From a virus, in the IMG/VR virus record IMGVR_UViG_3300008107_000123, positions 1 through 41,603 of that record: a DNA stretch of 41,603 nucleotides. One strand, written 5' to 3'. Positions 32,445 to 40,121 of the stretch are shown here, piece by piece. Below the pieces are notes generated by a model that was given only the letters and a program-made list of their open reading frames with translations, searched no databases and was not told where the DNA came from. The translations under genes were made by a program, and so were the position numbers. Each line of letters begins with the position of its first letter. Positions within the stretch are counted from its first letter, which is position 1.

Positions 32445-32475
32445 AGCATAAACATCGACGTTTTCCCTGCTAATC
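32445..32475 (-). promoter_or_regulatory. Leftward promoter P2
   Basis: GATTAGCAGG (32475-32466, minus), 15 nt, TATGCT (32450-32445). The start would be about 32438, roughly 50 nt before the ATG of the gene at 32179-32388. A 6-bp hairpin (GCCGGG/CCCGGC, 32413-32418 with 32424-32429) would lie at the 5' end of the transcript. Same element and spacing as P1 and P3. Confidence 0.77.
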
Positions 32476-32533
32476 AGCACCTTTCTGGCCCCTCCCGTGT
32501 TCTCGTACCGGGTAGCGTGTTCGTGTACCGGGT

Positions 32534-32596
32534 AGCGCGTAGTGCGTAGCGTGTAGCGCGTTGCGTGTAGCGCGTATCGGGTAGCGCGTTACGCGA
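32534..32596. repeat. Tandem 7-bp repeat array (nine units)
   Basis: In 7-nt register from 32534: AGCGCGT, AGTGCGT, AGCGTGT, AGCGCGT, TGCGTGT, AGCGCGT, ATCGGGT, AGCGCGT, TACGCGA. Two partial copies of ACCGGGTAGCG (32516-32538) precede it. This could be an iteron set for an initiator, a protein-binding array, or slipped-strand expansion. The units are too short and lack spacers for CRISPR. Confidence 0.75.
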
Positions 32597-32807
32597 CCAT
32601 TACGCTGCGCGTTACGGGTGGGAGACGTTACGCATACGCGTTACCCCCTATAGGGGAATAACGTGTAACGCACCCGTGCGTATGACCAATCCATTACCAA
32701 CACGTGACGCGCAAGGGCGTGAAGCGCCTGAGGTGGCGCTTACACGCCCTCGCGTTAGCCGTCACGCGCACCCTCGCGTAAGGATTCCTTACTCGGGCAC
32801 AAAAAAA

Positions 32808-32852
32808 GCCCCGACACGGGGGTGCGCGTTACGCGCGCCCGCGTATCGGGGC
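32808..32852 (-). terminator. Leftward intrinsic terminator, second of a tandem pair
   Basis: GCCCCG/CGGGGC (32808-32813 with 32847-32852) closes a stem with an inner GGGTGCGCGT/ACGCGCGCCC pairing. Seven T follow on the minus strand (A at 32801-32807). Together with the terminator at 32862-32893 it isolates the gene at 32915-33292 from the downstream transcription unit. Confidence 0.8.
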
Positions 32853-32861
32853 AAAAAAAAA

Positions 32862-32893
32862 GGGGGGACAGGCGCGTTATGCGCCTGCCCCCC
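32862..32893 (-). terminator. Leftward intrinsic terminator, first of a tandem pair
   Basis: GGGGGG-CAGGCGC pairs with GCGCCTG-CCCCCC (one unpaired A), with the small loop GTTAT. On the minus strand nine T follow (A at 32853-32861). It lies just after the stop of the 32915-33292 gene. Confidence 0.83.
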
Positions 32894-32914
32894 CGTGTTA
32901 CGTGCGCCTGCGTG

Positions 32915-33292
32915 TTAGCCGATCGTGATGGTCATCTCCTTCTTCGCGCCGCCGCGCTTACGCGAGGTGCGCTTCGGGGCCTCCTCGCCCGCCTCACGCG
33001 CCTCGCGCAGGGCCAGCGCCTTCGCCGACTGCTCGTCACCCGCCGCCGCAAGGAGCGCGAGGCGCTTGACGCGCCCGCCCTCGCCTGCGTACTCCTCGCG
33101 GGGCACGTTCGGGCACGTGGTGCCGATCCAGAACGTCCAGTTGCCCTTGCCCGCCTCACGCGCCTTCGCCTTACGCATGCCGCGTGAGAGCACGCCCGCG
33201 TCGCGGACGGCCTTCACCAGCGCCTTCATGTGCTTACGCCCGCCCGCGCTGTCGAGCGTGTCCCCCGTGAAAATGTCAATCTCCGTAGCCAT
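32915..33292 (-). CDS. Hypothetical basic protein, monocistronic leftward gene
   Basis: ATG 33292 is chosen: it lies about 50 nt after promoter P1, the frame before it has no good start. The product is 125 residues. N-terminus MATEIDIFTGDTL, then a basic helix (KALVKAVRDAGVLSRGMRKA), a short GNWTFWIGTTCPNV segment, an Ala/Glu/Arg-rich helix and a Lys/Arg-rich tail (KRTSRKRGGAKKEM). It looks nucleic-acid binding. Own promoter plus double terminator means a strongly and separately expressed gene, perhaps an early regulator. Family unknown. Confidence 0.62.
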   Translation of the reverse strand: MATEIDIFTGDTLDSAGGRKHMKALVKAVRDAGVLSRGMRKAKAREAGKGNWTFWIGTTCPNVPREEYAGEGGRVKRLALLAAAGDEQSAKALALREAREAGEEAPKRTSRKRGGAKKEMTITIG

Positions 33293-33346
33293 CGTGCGTA
33301 CTCCCGTGTGTGGGCCGCGGGCCGTGTGCCCTGCGGCATTGGAAAT

Positions 33347-33377
33347 ACAATAACAAGCCACGTTTTGCCTGCTAATC
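33347..33377 (-). promoter_or_regulatory. Leftward promoter P1
   Basis: GATTAGCAGG (33377-33368, minus), 15 nt, TATTGT (33352-33347). The predicted transcript starts near 33340 and reads into the 125-residue gene at 33292. Of the three copies it has the -10 nearest the consensus. P1 and P2 also share the spacer start AAAACGT. Confidence 0.77.
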
Positions 33378-33492
33378 GCCACCTTTTCGATTCGTGGTGC
33401 TGGGCCTCGCAGGGGCATGGGTAGGGGGGCAGGGGGGGGTGCGTACCCGCGTTTTCACGGGCACGCGCGTGTATGGATTCCCTTAGGCACAT

Positions 33493-33539
33493 AAACCCGG
33501 GCCGATTTTTGCGGTTATGCAAATAAAAAACCCGGGTTT
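33493..33539 (-). terminator. Inverted repeat downstream of the large terminase gene, possible weak terminator
   Basis: AAACCCGGG (33493-33501) and CCCGGGTTT (33531-33539) can pair across 29 nt. On the minus strand an alternative AAAAC/GTTTT hairpin is followed by TTATTTGC. It lies 41 nt past the terminase stop and before promoter P1. The T-tracts are suggestive but the stem is not a clean terminator. Confidence 0.4.
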
Positions 33540-33580
33540 TGCAGGGGAAACGCCTTCCAGACGCAAGACTTATTGCGTCG

Positions 33581-35038
33581 TTACGCCCTCATGCGCTGCA
33601 AATCCGCAGTTCCCGGTGCAACGAGCCCAGAATCCATGTATTCCCGCCACTTCCCGGTGTCCGCGTACTCCCGTGGCGGCGGAGAAACCATCAGCGCGTA
33701 CTCCAAAGCGTCGAGTCGGTGGTCGTCCTTCTTGATTCGCTCGTCCGGACGGTCACGATCGACCCTCGAAGCCGGTCGGTAACGCGCTGAAGTGATCGAG
33801 TCGATGAGTCCAGCGCACCTACGGCAGATAACGAGGGCAGGGTGCGCCCCGTCCCGCCTGATGAGACGCGAAGCGAGCAACTGCGCAAGCCGCTGGTCGC
33901 GGATTCCCTGCCTCTTGCCCTTATCGCACGGAGAGATGAAGATTCCCTGCCGCGCGTACTCCTCCATGTATGACCCTGACGCCCCTCGTGCGCGTCCCGC
34001 GGGGTCGCCGACCGCCATAATCTCCTTCAGGCCGTACCGAGCGCGTATCTGGCGGACATTCTTTGCGTGTTCCGATGGTTCCAACTCCGCGACGCCGTAA
34101 TCGGCGAACACAACGATGGGATCTTCGCCTTCTTCGTCCACCGCCATCCAGATGACCGCAGTTTCGACCGCGCGTCCGAAGTCCCACCCCTCGATAATCA
34201 ACTTCCCCTTCAGCGATTCGGGCGGAACATCGTCGATGATGTGGATGTTCTCGTCGAACTCGGTGAAAACCTGCCCCTCGAAGGCTCCCCAGTCGCCACG
34301 TACGTAGGCAGCGTGCCTTGCCCCCGTAAATCGCTTCTTGATTTCTTCCACATACTCCGGTGGAAGGTATGGATTTTCGTCGGTCCTCGCCGCGAACACC
34401 TCGAACCCCTCAGAGCGCTTACCACGAACACCCGGAGGAACGAAGTTCTTGCGGATGAAGTTGGAAGGGCCGGGGTTACACGTAACCCAGATGCGGAGGG
34501 GGCCGGAAACGCGGACTTCGACGGGCTTGCCGCCGATGATCTGCGTAGAGACGGTCTTGCCATTGGGATTCGGCGTGCCACGCAGACGGCCAGCGCCGAG
34601 CATCTCATAGACTTCATCAGAGATTTCGGAGCCCTCGTCTAGGTAAACCCAGTCAGGCTCGACACCGAGGAAGTTCTGCTCGCTTTTAGCGTTTCGGAAC
34701 ATAATCTCGGAACCGTTCCAAAACTTGACATGAGGCGGAGCAGATGCGGCCTTACCGCCCGTAACTTTCACGAGCCCAGCCTCGACGAGCCCGGTCATGT
34801 CCAACTCGCGGAGAAAAGTCCTCCACGTTGAGTCCATCAGCGGGCGGTATTCCTTACGCCCGATGATCCCCAGCGAGTTCGGGTACTCGATTGCGGTGCG
34901 GATGGCCTCACGCGAACCCGCCTTCGTCTTACCTGCGCCCACCGCGCCCGCGTACAGACGCCACTTACTCGTTGACTTGTGAAAAGCCTCCTGCGCTGGC
35001 AGCGGGTTATACCCGGACCAGATGTCTACTTCTGACAA
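33581..35038 (-). CDS. Terminase large subunit
   Basis: TTG start with GGAGGGGG 4 nt upstream; 485 residues. N-terminal ATPase: Walker A GAVGAGKT (31-38), Walker B VYLDEGSE (131-138), coupling WVTCNPGPSN (184-193). C-terminal RNase H-like nuclease: WDFGRA (D286), GDPAG (D345) and HRLDALEYAL (D443). It cuts concatemers and drives DNA through the portal. It is the first gene of the leftward arm, opposite to the other structural genes, and begins 59 nt from the rightward arm's first gene. It does not use the P1-P3 promoter element, fitting late expression. Confidence 0.92.
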   Translation of the reverse strand: MSEVDIWSGYNPLPAQEAFHKSTSKWRLYAGAVGAGKTKAGSREAIRTAIEYPNSLGIIGRKEYRPLMDSTWRTFLRELDMTGLVEAGLVKVTGGKAASAPPHVKFWNGSEIMFRNAKSEQNFLGVEPDWVYLDEGSEISDEVYEMLGAGRLRGTPNPNGKTVSTQIIGGKPVEVRVSGPLRIWVTCNPGPSNFIRKNFVPPGVRGKRSEGFEVFAARTDENPYLPPEYVEEIKKRFTGARHAAYVRGDWGAFEGQVFTEFDENIHIIDDVPPESLKGKLIIEGWDFGRAVETAVIWMAVDEEGEDPIVVFADYGVAELEPSEHAKNVRQIRARYGLKEIMAVGDPAGRARGASGSYMEEYARQGIFISPCDKGKRQGIRDQRLAQLLASRLIRRDGAHPALVICRRCAGLIDSITSARYRPASRVDRDRPDERIKKDDHRLDALEYALMVSPPPREYADTGKWREYMDSGLVAPGTADLQRMRA

Positions 35039-35055
35039 AGCGCCCCCTCCGGTTC

Positions 35056-35078
35056 TTGATGTACTCTACTTGCATCAA
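35056..35078. promoter_or_regulatory. Inverted repeat in the divergent control region
   Basis: TTGATG (35056-35061) and CATCAA (35073-35078) flank 11 nt in the 58-nt gap between the divergent starts of the large terminase and the first rightward gene. The symmetry fits an operator for a dimeric regulator controlling both late arms. No clear -35/-10 pair is seen, so the promoters here may need a phage factor. Confidence 0.4.
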
Positions 35079-35096
35079 CGACCGGAGGTAACTCCC

Positions 35097-35528
35097 TTGT
35101 CTGACCGCTGGGTTCATTCACCAACTCACATTCCTCGTAAGTGCCACCGAACTGGCAACTCTTCGGAGGAGGCTGGACCCTATTTCGAGAGTAACTGGTC
35201 GTACTACGACGCTGACCCGAACGCTGCTGCAACCGGGGAACTCCGTAGCAACGTCCTGTACGTCAGCCGCGAGTGGATGAAGCACATTCTTTCTCAGCCG
35301 GGATCGCCGTTCGCAGCGGTCACAGCCGACGAGTGGATGGATAACATCATGGAGCGACGTGAACTGGCGCAGAAGGTGGAGGAACTGGAGGAGAAGGTTG
35401 AATCCCTTCAGGCGGACCTACTCATCGCTCTGGAGCAGGAGCAGTTTGTACTCCGCAACGAGGACATCGAGCGTCTTGCAGATGCGCTGAAGCCGACTCC
35501 TAAGCCGAGGGCGAAGAAGGCCGCGTAG
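35097..35528 (+). CDS. Hypothetical coiled-coil protein, first rightward gene
   Basis: TTG 35097 is chosen because GGAGGT lies 8 nt upstream; frames further left overlap the terminase start. The product is 143 residues starting MSDRWVHSPTHIPRKCHRTG. A Cys/Trp/Tyr-containing N-terminus precedes a coiled coil at about 88-120 (QKVEELEEKVESLQADLLIA) and a Lys/Ala tail. Its place next to terminase and first in the virion arm suggests a structural or packaging accessory. Confidence 0.6.
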   Translation: MSDRWVHSPTHIPRKCHRTGNSSEEAGPYFESNWSYYDADPNAAATGELRSNVLYVSREWMKHILSQPGSPFAAVTADEWMDNIMERRELAQKVEELEEKVESLQADLLIALEQEQFVLRNEDIERLADALKPTPKPRAKKAA

Positions 35529-35923
35529 TGGCGTACACCAACCCCGGGCTTCGTAAGAGGCTCCTCGCCCGCATTAGGGCCGGGTCAAAGGGCGGTCGCC
35601 CCGGACAGTGGAGCGCACGCAAGGCCCAACTCCTGTCTCAGGCGTACGAGAAGGCAGGCGGCGGGTACTCGGGGGCAAAGACTAAGAGTCAGCAGTCACT
35701 CTCCAAGTGGACGAAAGAAGAGTGGGGAACAAAGTCCGGCAAGCCTTCGACTCAGGGGAAGAGCGCAACTGGTGAGCGTTACCTCCCGAAGAAGGCGATC
35801 CAGAATATGAGCGCCTCTGAGTACGCCGCGTCTACCGCAGCAAAGCGTAAGGGCACAAAGCAGGGCAAGCAGTTTGTACCTCAGCCTCCCAGCGCACGAA
35901 AGATTGCGTCGAGGTATAGGTAA
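35528..35923 (+). CDS. Small basic protein, DUF5872-like
   Basis: GTG overlaps the previous stop (TAGTG); 131 residues, strongly basic. RKRLLARIRAGSKGGRPGQW and SLSKWTKEEWGTKSGKPS with a later GERYLPKKA are, to my recollection, the signature of DUF5872-like proteins in marine viruses. Function is unknown; a DNA-bound or ejected virion protein is plausible. The family name should be taken as tentative. Confidence 0.62.
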   Translation: MAYTNPGLRKRLLARIRAGSKGGRPGQWSARKAQLLSQAYEKAGGGYSGAKTKSQQSLSKWTKEEWGTKSGKPSTQGKSATGERYLPKKAIQNMSASEYAASTAAKRKGTKQGKQFVPQPPSARKIASRYR

Positions 35924-35943
35924 GGTCTGTTAGACTTTCCGCC

Positions 35944-36156
35944 ATGCCTATTCTTATGCCTGACAAGTACAAGAACGGTCCTAAGAGTAAGTTCTCTAAG
36001 GACACTTACGCCGGGGGAAGCAAGAAGGAAGGCTCCCGCCGCATGCCCGACGATTCCAAAGAGGGTAATAAGGGCAAGAAGAAGGTAAAGGGCAAGAAGA
36101 TGTCACGCGCCGAGTTTCTCAAGATGGTGCGGGAGAAGAAGTACAAGAAGAAGTAG
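35944..36156 (+). CDS. Small Lys/Gly-rich basic protein
   Basis: ATG 35944; 70 residues, with about one third Lys (KEGNKGKKKVKGKKM; MVREKKYKKK). N-terminus MPILMPDKYKNGP. It is probably disordered and nucleic-acid associated, perhaps packaged with the genome. A short run of similar small basic genes surrounds it. Confidence 0.6.
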   Translation: MPILMPDKYKNGPKSKFSKDTYAGGSKKEGSRRMPDDSKEGNKGKKKVKGKKMSRAEFLKMVREKKYKKK

Positions 36157-36486
36157 ATGCCGATCCGTGACCCGAAGGGCGGTCTGACCGCCGCAGGACG
36201 TGCGCACTTCCAGCGGAAAGAGGGCGCAAACCTGAAGCCCGGAGTGAAGAGTTATTCATCTTCTTCACCGGCAGACAAGAAGCGTTGGATTAGTTGGGCG
36301 TCTCGCTTCTACGGTCAGAAGAACCTCCCCCCGATGAAGAAGCCGAACGGCCAGCCGACCCGTGCTGCTCTGACCGCTGCTGCGTGGGGCGAGCCTGTCC
36401 CGGCTAACGAAGCCGCTGCCCGTCGTATCTACGCAAAGGCGAAGGCTCGTCGGCGCCAGATGGAGGGTCAGGGCCACTATGGCTGA
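36157..36486 (+). CDS. Small basic protein, DUF6321-like
   Basis: ATG right after the previous stop; 109 residues. DPKGGLTAAGRAHFQRKEGA and NLKPGVKSY resemble the GGLTxxGR...NLKPxV signature I associate with DUF6321 proteins of marine phages and giant viruses. The C-terminus is helical and basic (AARRIYAKAKARRRQME). Function unknown; it overlaps the next gene by 8 nt. Confidence 0.6.
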   Translation: MPIRDPKGGLTAAGRAHFQRKEGANLKPGVKSYSSSSPADKKRWISWASRFYGQKNLPPMKKPNGQPTRAALTAAAWGEPVPANEAAARRIYAKAKARRRQMEGQGHYG

Positions 36487-38902
36487 GATCACGTGGTCAT
36501 CTCTTGGCGGCTGGATGGATACAGACGGAAACAAGTATCCGACCAAGAAGGCTGCCGAAGAGGCAACCGGGACTACGTACAGGACTCAGAAGCAAGAGCG
36601 TGCTTCTGCGGCATCTGGCAGCCGCAAGAAGGGCAAGAAGGGCACGAGTCCCAGAACCCCGAAGAAAAACCCGCAGAGCCGTCGTCAGACGCTTGCAAAG
36701 CAGGCAGGGTTTGACCTTACGCCCGAGATCGCAAACGAGCCGTGGCCCGACTTCCAAGAGCGTGTGAGGTCCGCTGGCGTCGATCCCGAGAAGCCGAAGC
36801 GTACCCCCCGCAAGAAAAGCGGAGGATCGACTAAGGCAGCGACCGTCACTATCGGACAGCCGGTTGTTCCACCGAACGTAACGCCGCCTTCTCCTAAGGA
36901 CGAGAAGAAGCCAAAGCGAACAAAGAAGAAGCCTAAGAGCGTCAAGCGCCTCACTGTCGTTGTTGACGCCCCTAAGCCGCCGCCTCCTCCTCCTGCACCG
37001 TCAACGGCTCCGCCTCCTCCACCTAAGCCGACTTCCGCTACTCCAAAGACCGCATCAAACCCATTCGCGGGTATCTTTGGAAGTGGCTCTGAGCCAAAGA
37101 AGAAGAAGGCCCCAAGCACGTACTTCGGGAAGAAGGCACCCAAGGGGCAGATGGGGGCAATGGTCGCTCAGCAGCGCCAGTCTCCGTACAATCTCGCTAC
37201 GACCAGCCGCGAGGTTTCCGGCTGGCTTGGCCGCGTTGGATCAAGGATCAAGCGCGAGGCAGCGGCAACCGTTGCCGACGTAAACCGTATTGCTGGTCCG
37301 CGAACTCGCGTTGTCACCGGTCGCCCGTCTGCTGCTGGTCCGCAGATGACAAACGCAAGGACTCCAAGCCGCGCCCCGTCAGCCGCACCTGCGCCTCCCT
37401 CGCCTAGTCGTCCACCGGCAGCGCGTGTTTCTGTTGGTCCGCAGATGACCAACGTCAGGGTCGGGCCTACCTTGCGGGCAGTCCCAAAGAGGCAGGTTCC
37501 GTTCTCTGTGCAGACTGCACCGCGTACGGATTACTTCGGTTCAACAAGGCCGCAGATGATCGGTCCACGCGGGTACCCGATGATGACTGGCGCGGAAAAC
37601 CGTTCCGCTGCACGCGCGGGGGTTGAGGTCGTTCGCAGAGGCCCGGCTCAGGGTGGCGCGGCATCTGCTGTGTCAACTGCAGACTCCCGCCCCCGTCGTC
37701 CTCGCGCCCCTGTCAACCGTGACATCAAGTCTGTAAAGAAGAACCCGATCCGCATTAGCGCTGCGCATGGGTGGTCGCCAAACTCTGCGCGGTTTGCGAG
37801 CGTAACTATGCCCGAGACTATCCCGGGTCTTGGCGACCGTAGGGGGACTTTTGGGTTCCTGCGGGAGAACAGGCGTCAGTTTCTCGGCGGCGGTGACTTC
37901 AAGGACAGGGCACCTGTTGTCCGCGACATCAGCCCCAAGACCACCACGCGGCGCGGCCTGCCGTCGATGTCTGGCTCTGGTATGGGTTCAGGGTCGCCCG
38001 CCCAGCCGACGACTCCGACTGGGCGCCCAAAGAAAACCAGTTACAAGCCACAGACACTTAGCCCCCCCATCAACCCGGAGAAGGCCAAGAGGGGAGCGCC
38101 CGAGCCCGGTGCCTCAAACCTGCGACCGGCCACTCCTCCGTCGTCTGTCCCGCCGTCGTCGGCCACCACCCCGACTCGTTCTTCGGACGCGGCTGGCAGG
38201 ACTAAGGGACCGGCAAAGGTCGTGTTCCGCAGCGACACTGGGAACTACGTAACTCGTTCGGGGCGTGAACTTTCCTTCTTCGGCCCCAACGACCGCACTC
38301 CGCGTATCATTACTCCCGTATCTCCAAAGGGCTCCAAGAGCCCTACGCGGCTTCCTAGCAAGAGCATCGACTGGACTAGCGTCGCAAGGGACATGCTTTC
38401 GGACATGGAGTCCGACTGGACGCCAGATGACCTGAAGAAGGCGGTCACCGATAGGCAGGTCGGCAAGGTCGCAAAGGCTGTTGGGATAAGCGAGCCAAAG
38501 GCCCGTGAGTACGTCGAGGGTAAGCAGATCGCCAAGATGCGTGCCAAGTACCCGAACCCCTTCCTTACTCGGTCGGGCTGGCTCGGTGACAACCGCCAAA
38601 ACGTGAACATGCCGCGAACGTCTCTCCTACCTGAGGGGGAGAGGAAAAAGACTGGATTTGTCAAGTTGCTCCAGAAGCGCGGACTTCTTGGCCTCGCTGG
38701 AGGCGCTGTCGGGACAGGTGTTGGCGTGGCCGTAGATGTTCTTGCAAGCCCCGACAAGGCGTACGCACCGATGTCACCGAAGGCAAGGGCGGAGCAGACT
38801 GTTTTCCTGAGGGAGCGTGCGGCGTCGAGGAAGCGTGCGCTCACCGCAACAAAGAAGGTTTTCCCCACGTTCACACAGCCCGGATACCGTAGGAGCAAGT
38901 AG
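36479..38902 (+). CDS. Large basic, proline-rich disordered protein, probable internal virion protein
   Basis: ATG overlaps the previous gene by 8 nt; 807 residues. Residues 1-160 are Lys/Arg/Thr-rich with a small folded start (ITWSSLGGWMDTDGNKYPTK). Poly-Pro runs lie at about 161-190. Residues 280-370 hold repeats around PQMTN/PQMIGP. The centre is Ser/Pro/Arg-rich and disordered. A more ordered part covers about 640-690, and a Gly/Ala/Val hydrophobic segment lies at about 733-755 (LLGLAGGAVGTGVGVAVDVL). The net positive charge and low complexity fit a DNA-bound or ejected protein. No homologue recognised. Confidence 0.6.
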   Translation: MAEITWSSLGGWMDTDGNKYPTKKAAEEATGTTYRTQKQERASAASGSRKKGKKGTSPRTPKKNPQSRRQTLAKQAGFDLTPEIANEPWPDFQERVRSAGVDPEKPKRTPRKKSGGSTKAATVTIGQPVVPPNVTPPSPKDEKKPKRTKKKPKSVKRLTVVVDAPKPPPPPPAPSTAPPPPPKPTSATPKTASNPFAGIFGSGSEPKKKKAPSTYFGKKAPKGQMGAMVAQQRQSPYNLATTSREVSGWLGRVGSRIKREAAATVADVNRIAGPRTRVVTGRPSAAGPQMTNARTPSRAPSAAPAPPSPSRPPAARVSVGPQMTNVRVGPTLRAVPKRQVPFSVQTAPRTDYFGSTRPQMIGPRGYPMMTGAENRSAARAGVEVVRRGPAQGGAASAVSTADSRPRRPRAPVNRDIKSVKKNPIRISAAHGWSPNSARFASVTMPETIPGLGDRRGTFGFLRENRRQFLGGGDFKDRAPVVRDISPKTTTRRGLPSMSGSGMGSGSPAQPTTPTGRPKKTSYKPQTLSPPINPEKAKRGAPEPGASNLRPATPPSSVPPSSATTPTRSSDAAGRTKGPAKVVFRSDTGNYVTRSGRELSFFGPNDRTPRIITPVSPKGSKSPTRLPSKSIDWTSVARDMLSDMESDWTPDDLKKAVTDRQVGKVAKAVGISEPKAREYVEGKQIAKMRAKYPNPFLTRSGWLGDNRQNVNMPRTSLLPEGERKKTGFVKLLQKRGLLGLAGGAVGTGVGVAVDVLASPDKAYAPMSPKARAEQTVFLRERAASRKRALTATKKVFPTFTQPGYRRSK

Positions 38903-39591
38903 TGGCACAGATGAACCCAATCGCGCGTTACGCTGTCCCGCAGGGGAACCCGCTTGACGACGTAATGGCTATAAAGAGGCGCGAAGCCACTAAGCGTACG
39001 CAGCAGACTGCACGCCGCGCAGTTGCGGACGCGCCTGCGCGTATCAGCGAAATGCTGAGAGGCGCTATCAGCGAGAGGTTGGGGTTTGGTCGTGGAAGCG
39101 GAGCGCCCGCTCCCCGTCGATCGGAAGTACCAGCAGGGCGCAACTACGGTGGTATGACCATGGTCGCCACAGAAGGCGTTCCGATGAACGAGCAGGATGT
39201 CATGCTCCGTGACCGTCAAGAGAAGATGCGCAGCGCGTTCCTACAGCGTCTCCGCGACGACCGTTCTCAGAACCCTGAGGCGTACGCTCTGGCAGAGCAG
39301 GAGTACGCTACACGTGCTTCGCGCCGCGGGAAGTTCCTGAAGCGTGCGTACGATGCCGTTGGTACCCCAGAGGGGTACAGCGACTTCGACGTTGGAATCA
39401 TGCGTGATCAGGGGCTGGTCAACCCGATGCTCGACGAGTACAACCCAGTGACTAGGGAACGAGTTGCAAAGGAGTTCCAGAGGACGCACAAGTGGGCGAG
39501 AAAGAAGGAGAACCTCGCAGACCTCGACATCGCTGTGAAGTACCTAATGTCTCGTCCCAACTTCGAGCAGTCGTTCTACTACAACCCATGA
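38902..39591 (+). CDS. Hypothetical charged helical protein
   Basis: GTG overlaps the previous stop (TAGTG); 229 residues. Arg/Ala-rich helices (TKRTQQTARRAVADAPARI) at the N-terminus, a Gly/Pro/Arg linker near 65-80, and a folded helical C-terminus containing YATRASRRGKFLKRAYDAVG. It ends 4 nt inside the next gene. Likely a structural or ejected protein by context only. Confidence 0.6.
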   Translation: MAQMNPIARYAVPQGNPLDDVMAIKRREATKRTQQTARRAVADAPARISEMLRGAISERLGFGRGSGAPAPRRSEVPAGRNYGGMTMVATEGVPMNEQDVMLRDRQEKMRSAFLQRLRDDRSQNPEAYALAEQEYATRASRRGKFLKRAYDAVGTPEGYSDFDVGIMRDQGLVNPMLDEYNPVTRERVAKEFQRTHKWARKKENLADLDIAVKYLMSRPNFEQSFYYNP

Positions 39592-39842
39592 TCGCTGCAA
39601 TCGTAATCCTCGGCGTCACTACCGTCGTCAACGGCGGGCTTGCCGCGTTCATCTTCTTTATGGGCCAGCGCGAGCGCGTCTCGCTGCTTGACCGTATTCA
39701 GGCGCCCGAGGCGGCGCGGATGGCGTCTGTCGTTCAGACGCTCGACTCTGTTCCGACCGCTGAGGAAGCGGAGACTCTGGTCGGAATCAACGTCCCGTGG
39801 GACGACGACCTCCGCATGATCCTGTCCGAGGAGGACAACTAA
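39588..39842 (+). CDS. Small membrane protein, N-terminal TM segment
   Basis: ATG 39588 overlaps the previous stop; the open frame extends left but there it shadows the neighbour. The product is 84 residues: hydrophobic helix at 1-24 (MIAAIVILGVTTVVNGGLAA), then an acidic helical soluble part (QTLDSVPTAEEAETLVG). It might anchor in the host membrane or be a small virion membrane protein. Confidence 0.58.
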   Translation: MIAAIVILGVTTVVNGGLAAFIFFMGQRERVSLLDRIQAPEAARMASVVQTLDSVPTAEEAETLVGINVPWDDDLRMILSEEDN

Positions 39843-40121
39843 ATGTCTGTCACCACATCCAACGTCACCGTTGGAACGACGGCGACGCTGCTTTGTGGGA
39901 CTGACCCGAAGCGTCGTCGCCTGTACATCAAGAATGTCCATTCCAGTAAGGCGTACATCGGACCCCTCGGAGTCACGACGGCCAACGGTTTCCACGTTGG
40001 CGTTGACGAAACCATCGTGATCGAGAACTCGCACCCCGCCGACGGATCTGCGAAGAACGCCTACTACGCCGTTCTCGGCTCTGGCTCCGGCACGGTATCG
40101 GTCATGGAGATCACTGACTGA
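39843..40121 (+). CDS. Small beta-rich virion protein
   Basis: ATG right after the previous stop; 92 residues with strand pattern (NVTVGTTATLLCGTDPKRRR; YAVLGSGSGTVSVMEITD). It resembles small beta-sandwich proteins found beside tail-fibre genes in environmental phages. A single Cys lies at about 18. The next gene begins at its stop. Confidence 0.6.
   Translation: MSVTTSNVTVGTTATLLCGTDPKRRRLYIKNVHSSKAYIGPLGVTTANGFHVGVDETIVIENSHPADGSAKNAYYAVLGSGSGTVSVMEITD

Larger units (their letters stand above)
32389..32914. other. Intergenic region with promoter, heptamer array, palindrome, hairpins and terminators; origin candidate
   Basis: No convincing gene is present. Leftward promoter P2 lies at 32445-32475. 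Nine consecutive 7-bp units (consensus AGCGYGT) run in register at 32534-32596. GCGTTACG-type words recur to about 32660. A perfect palindrome CCCCTATAGGGG lies at 32645-32656. A 15-bp hairpin with one bulged base (32714-32728 with 32735-32750) and two intrinsic terminators (32808-32893) follow. Repeats of short words beside an A/T-interrupted palindrome, in the largest gene-free stretch of the window, are what one expects of a phage origin, but no origin protein site is known to me. Confidence 0.6.

Noticed and set aside
32534-32596. Short repeats as CRISPR
   Set aside because: Units are 7 bp with no spacers and no cas genes are present.
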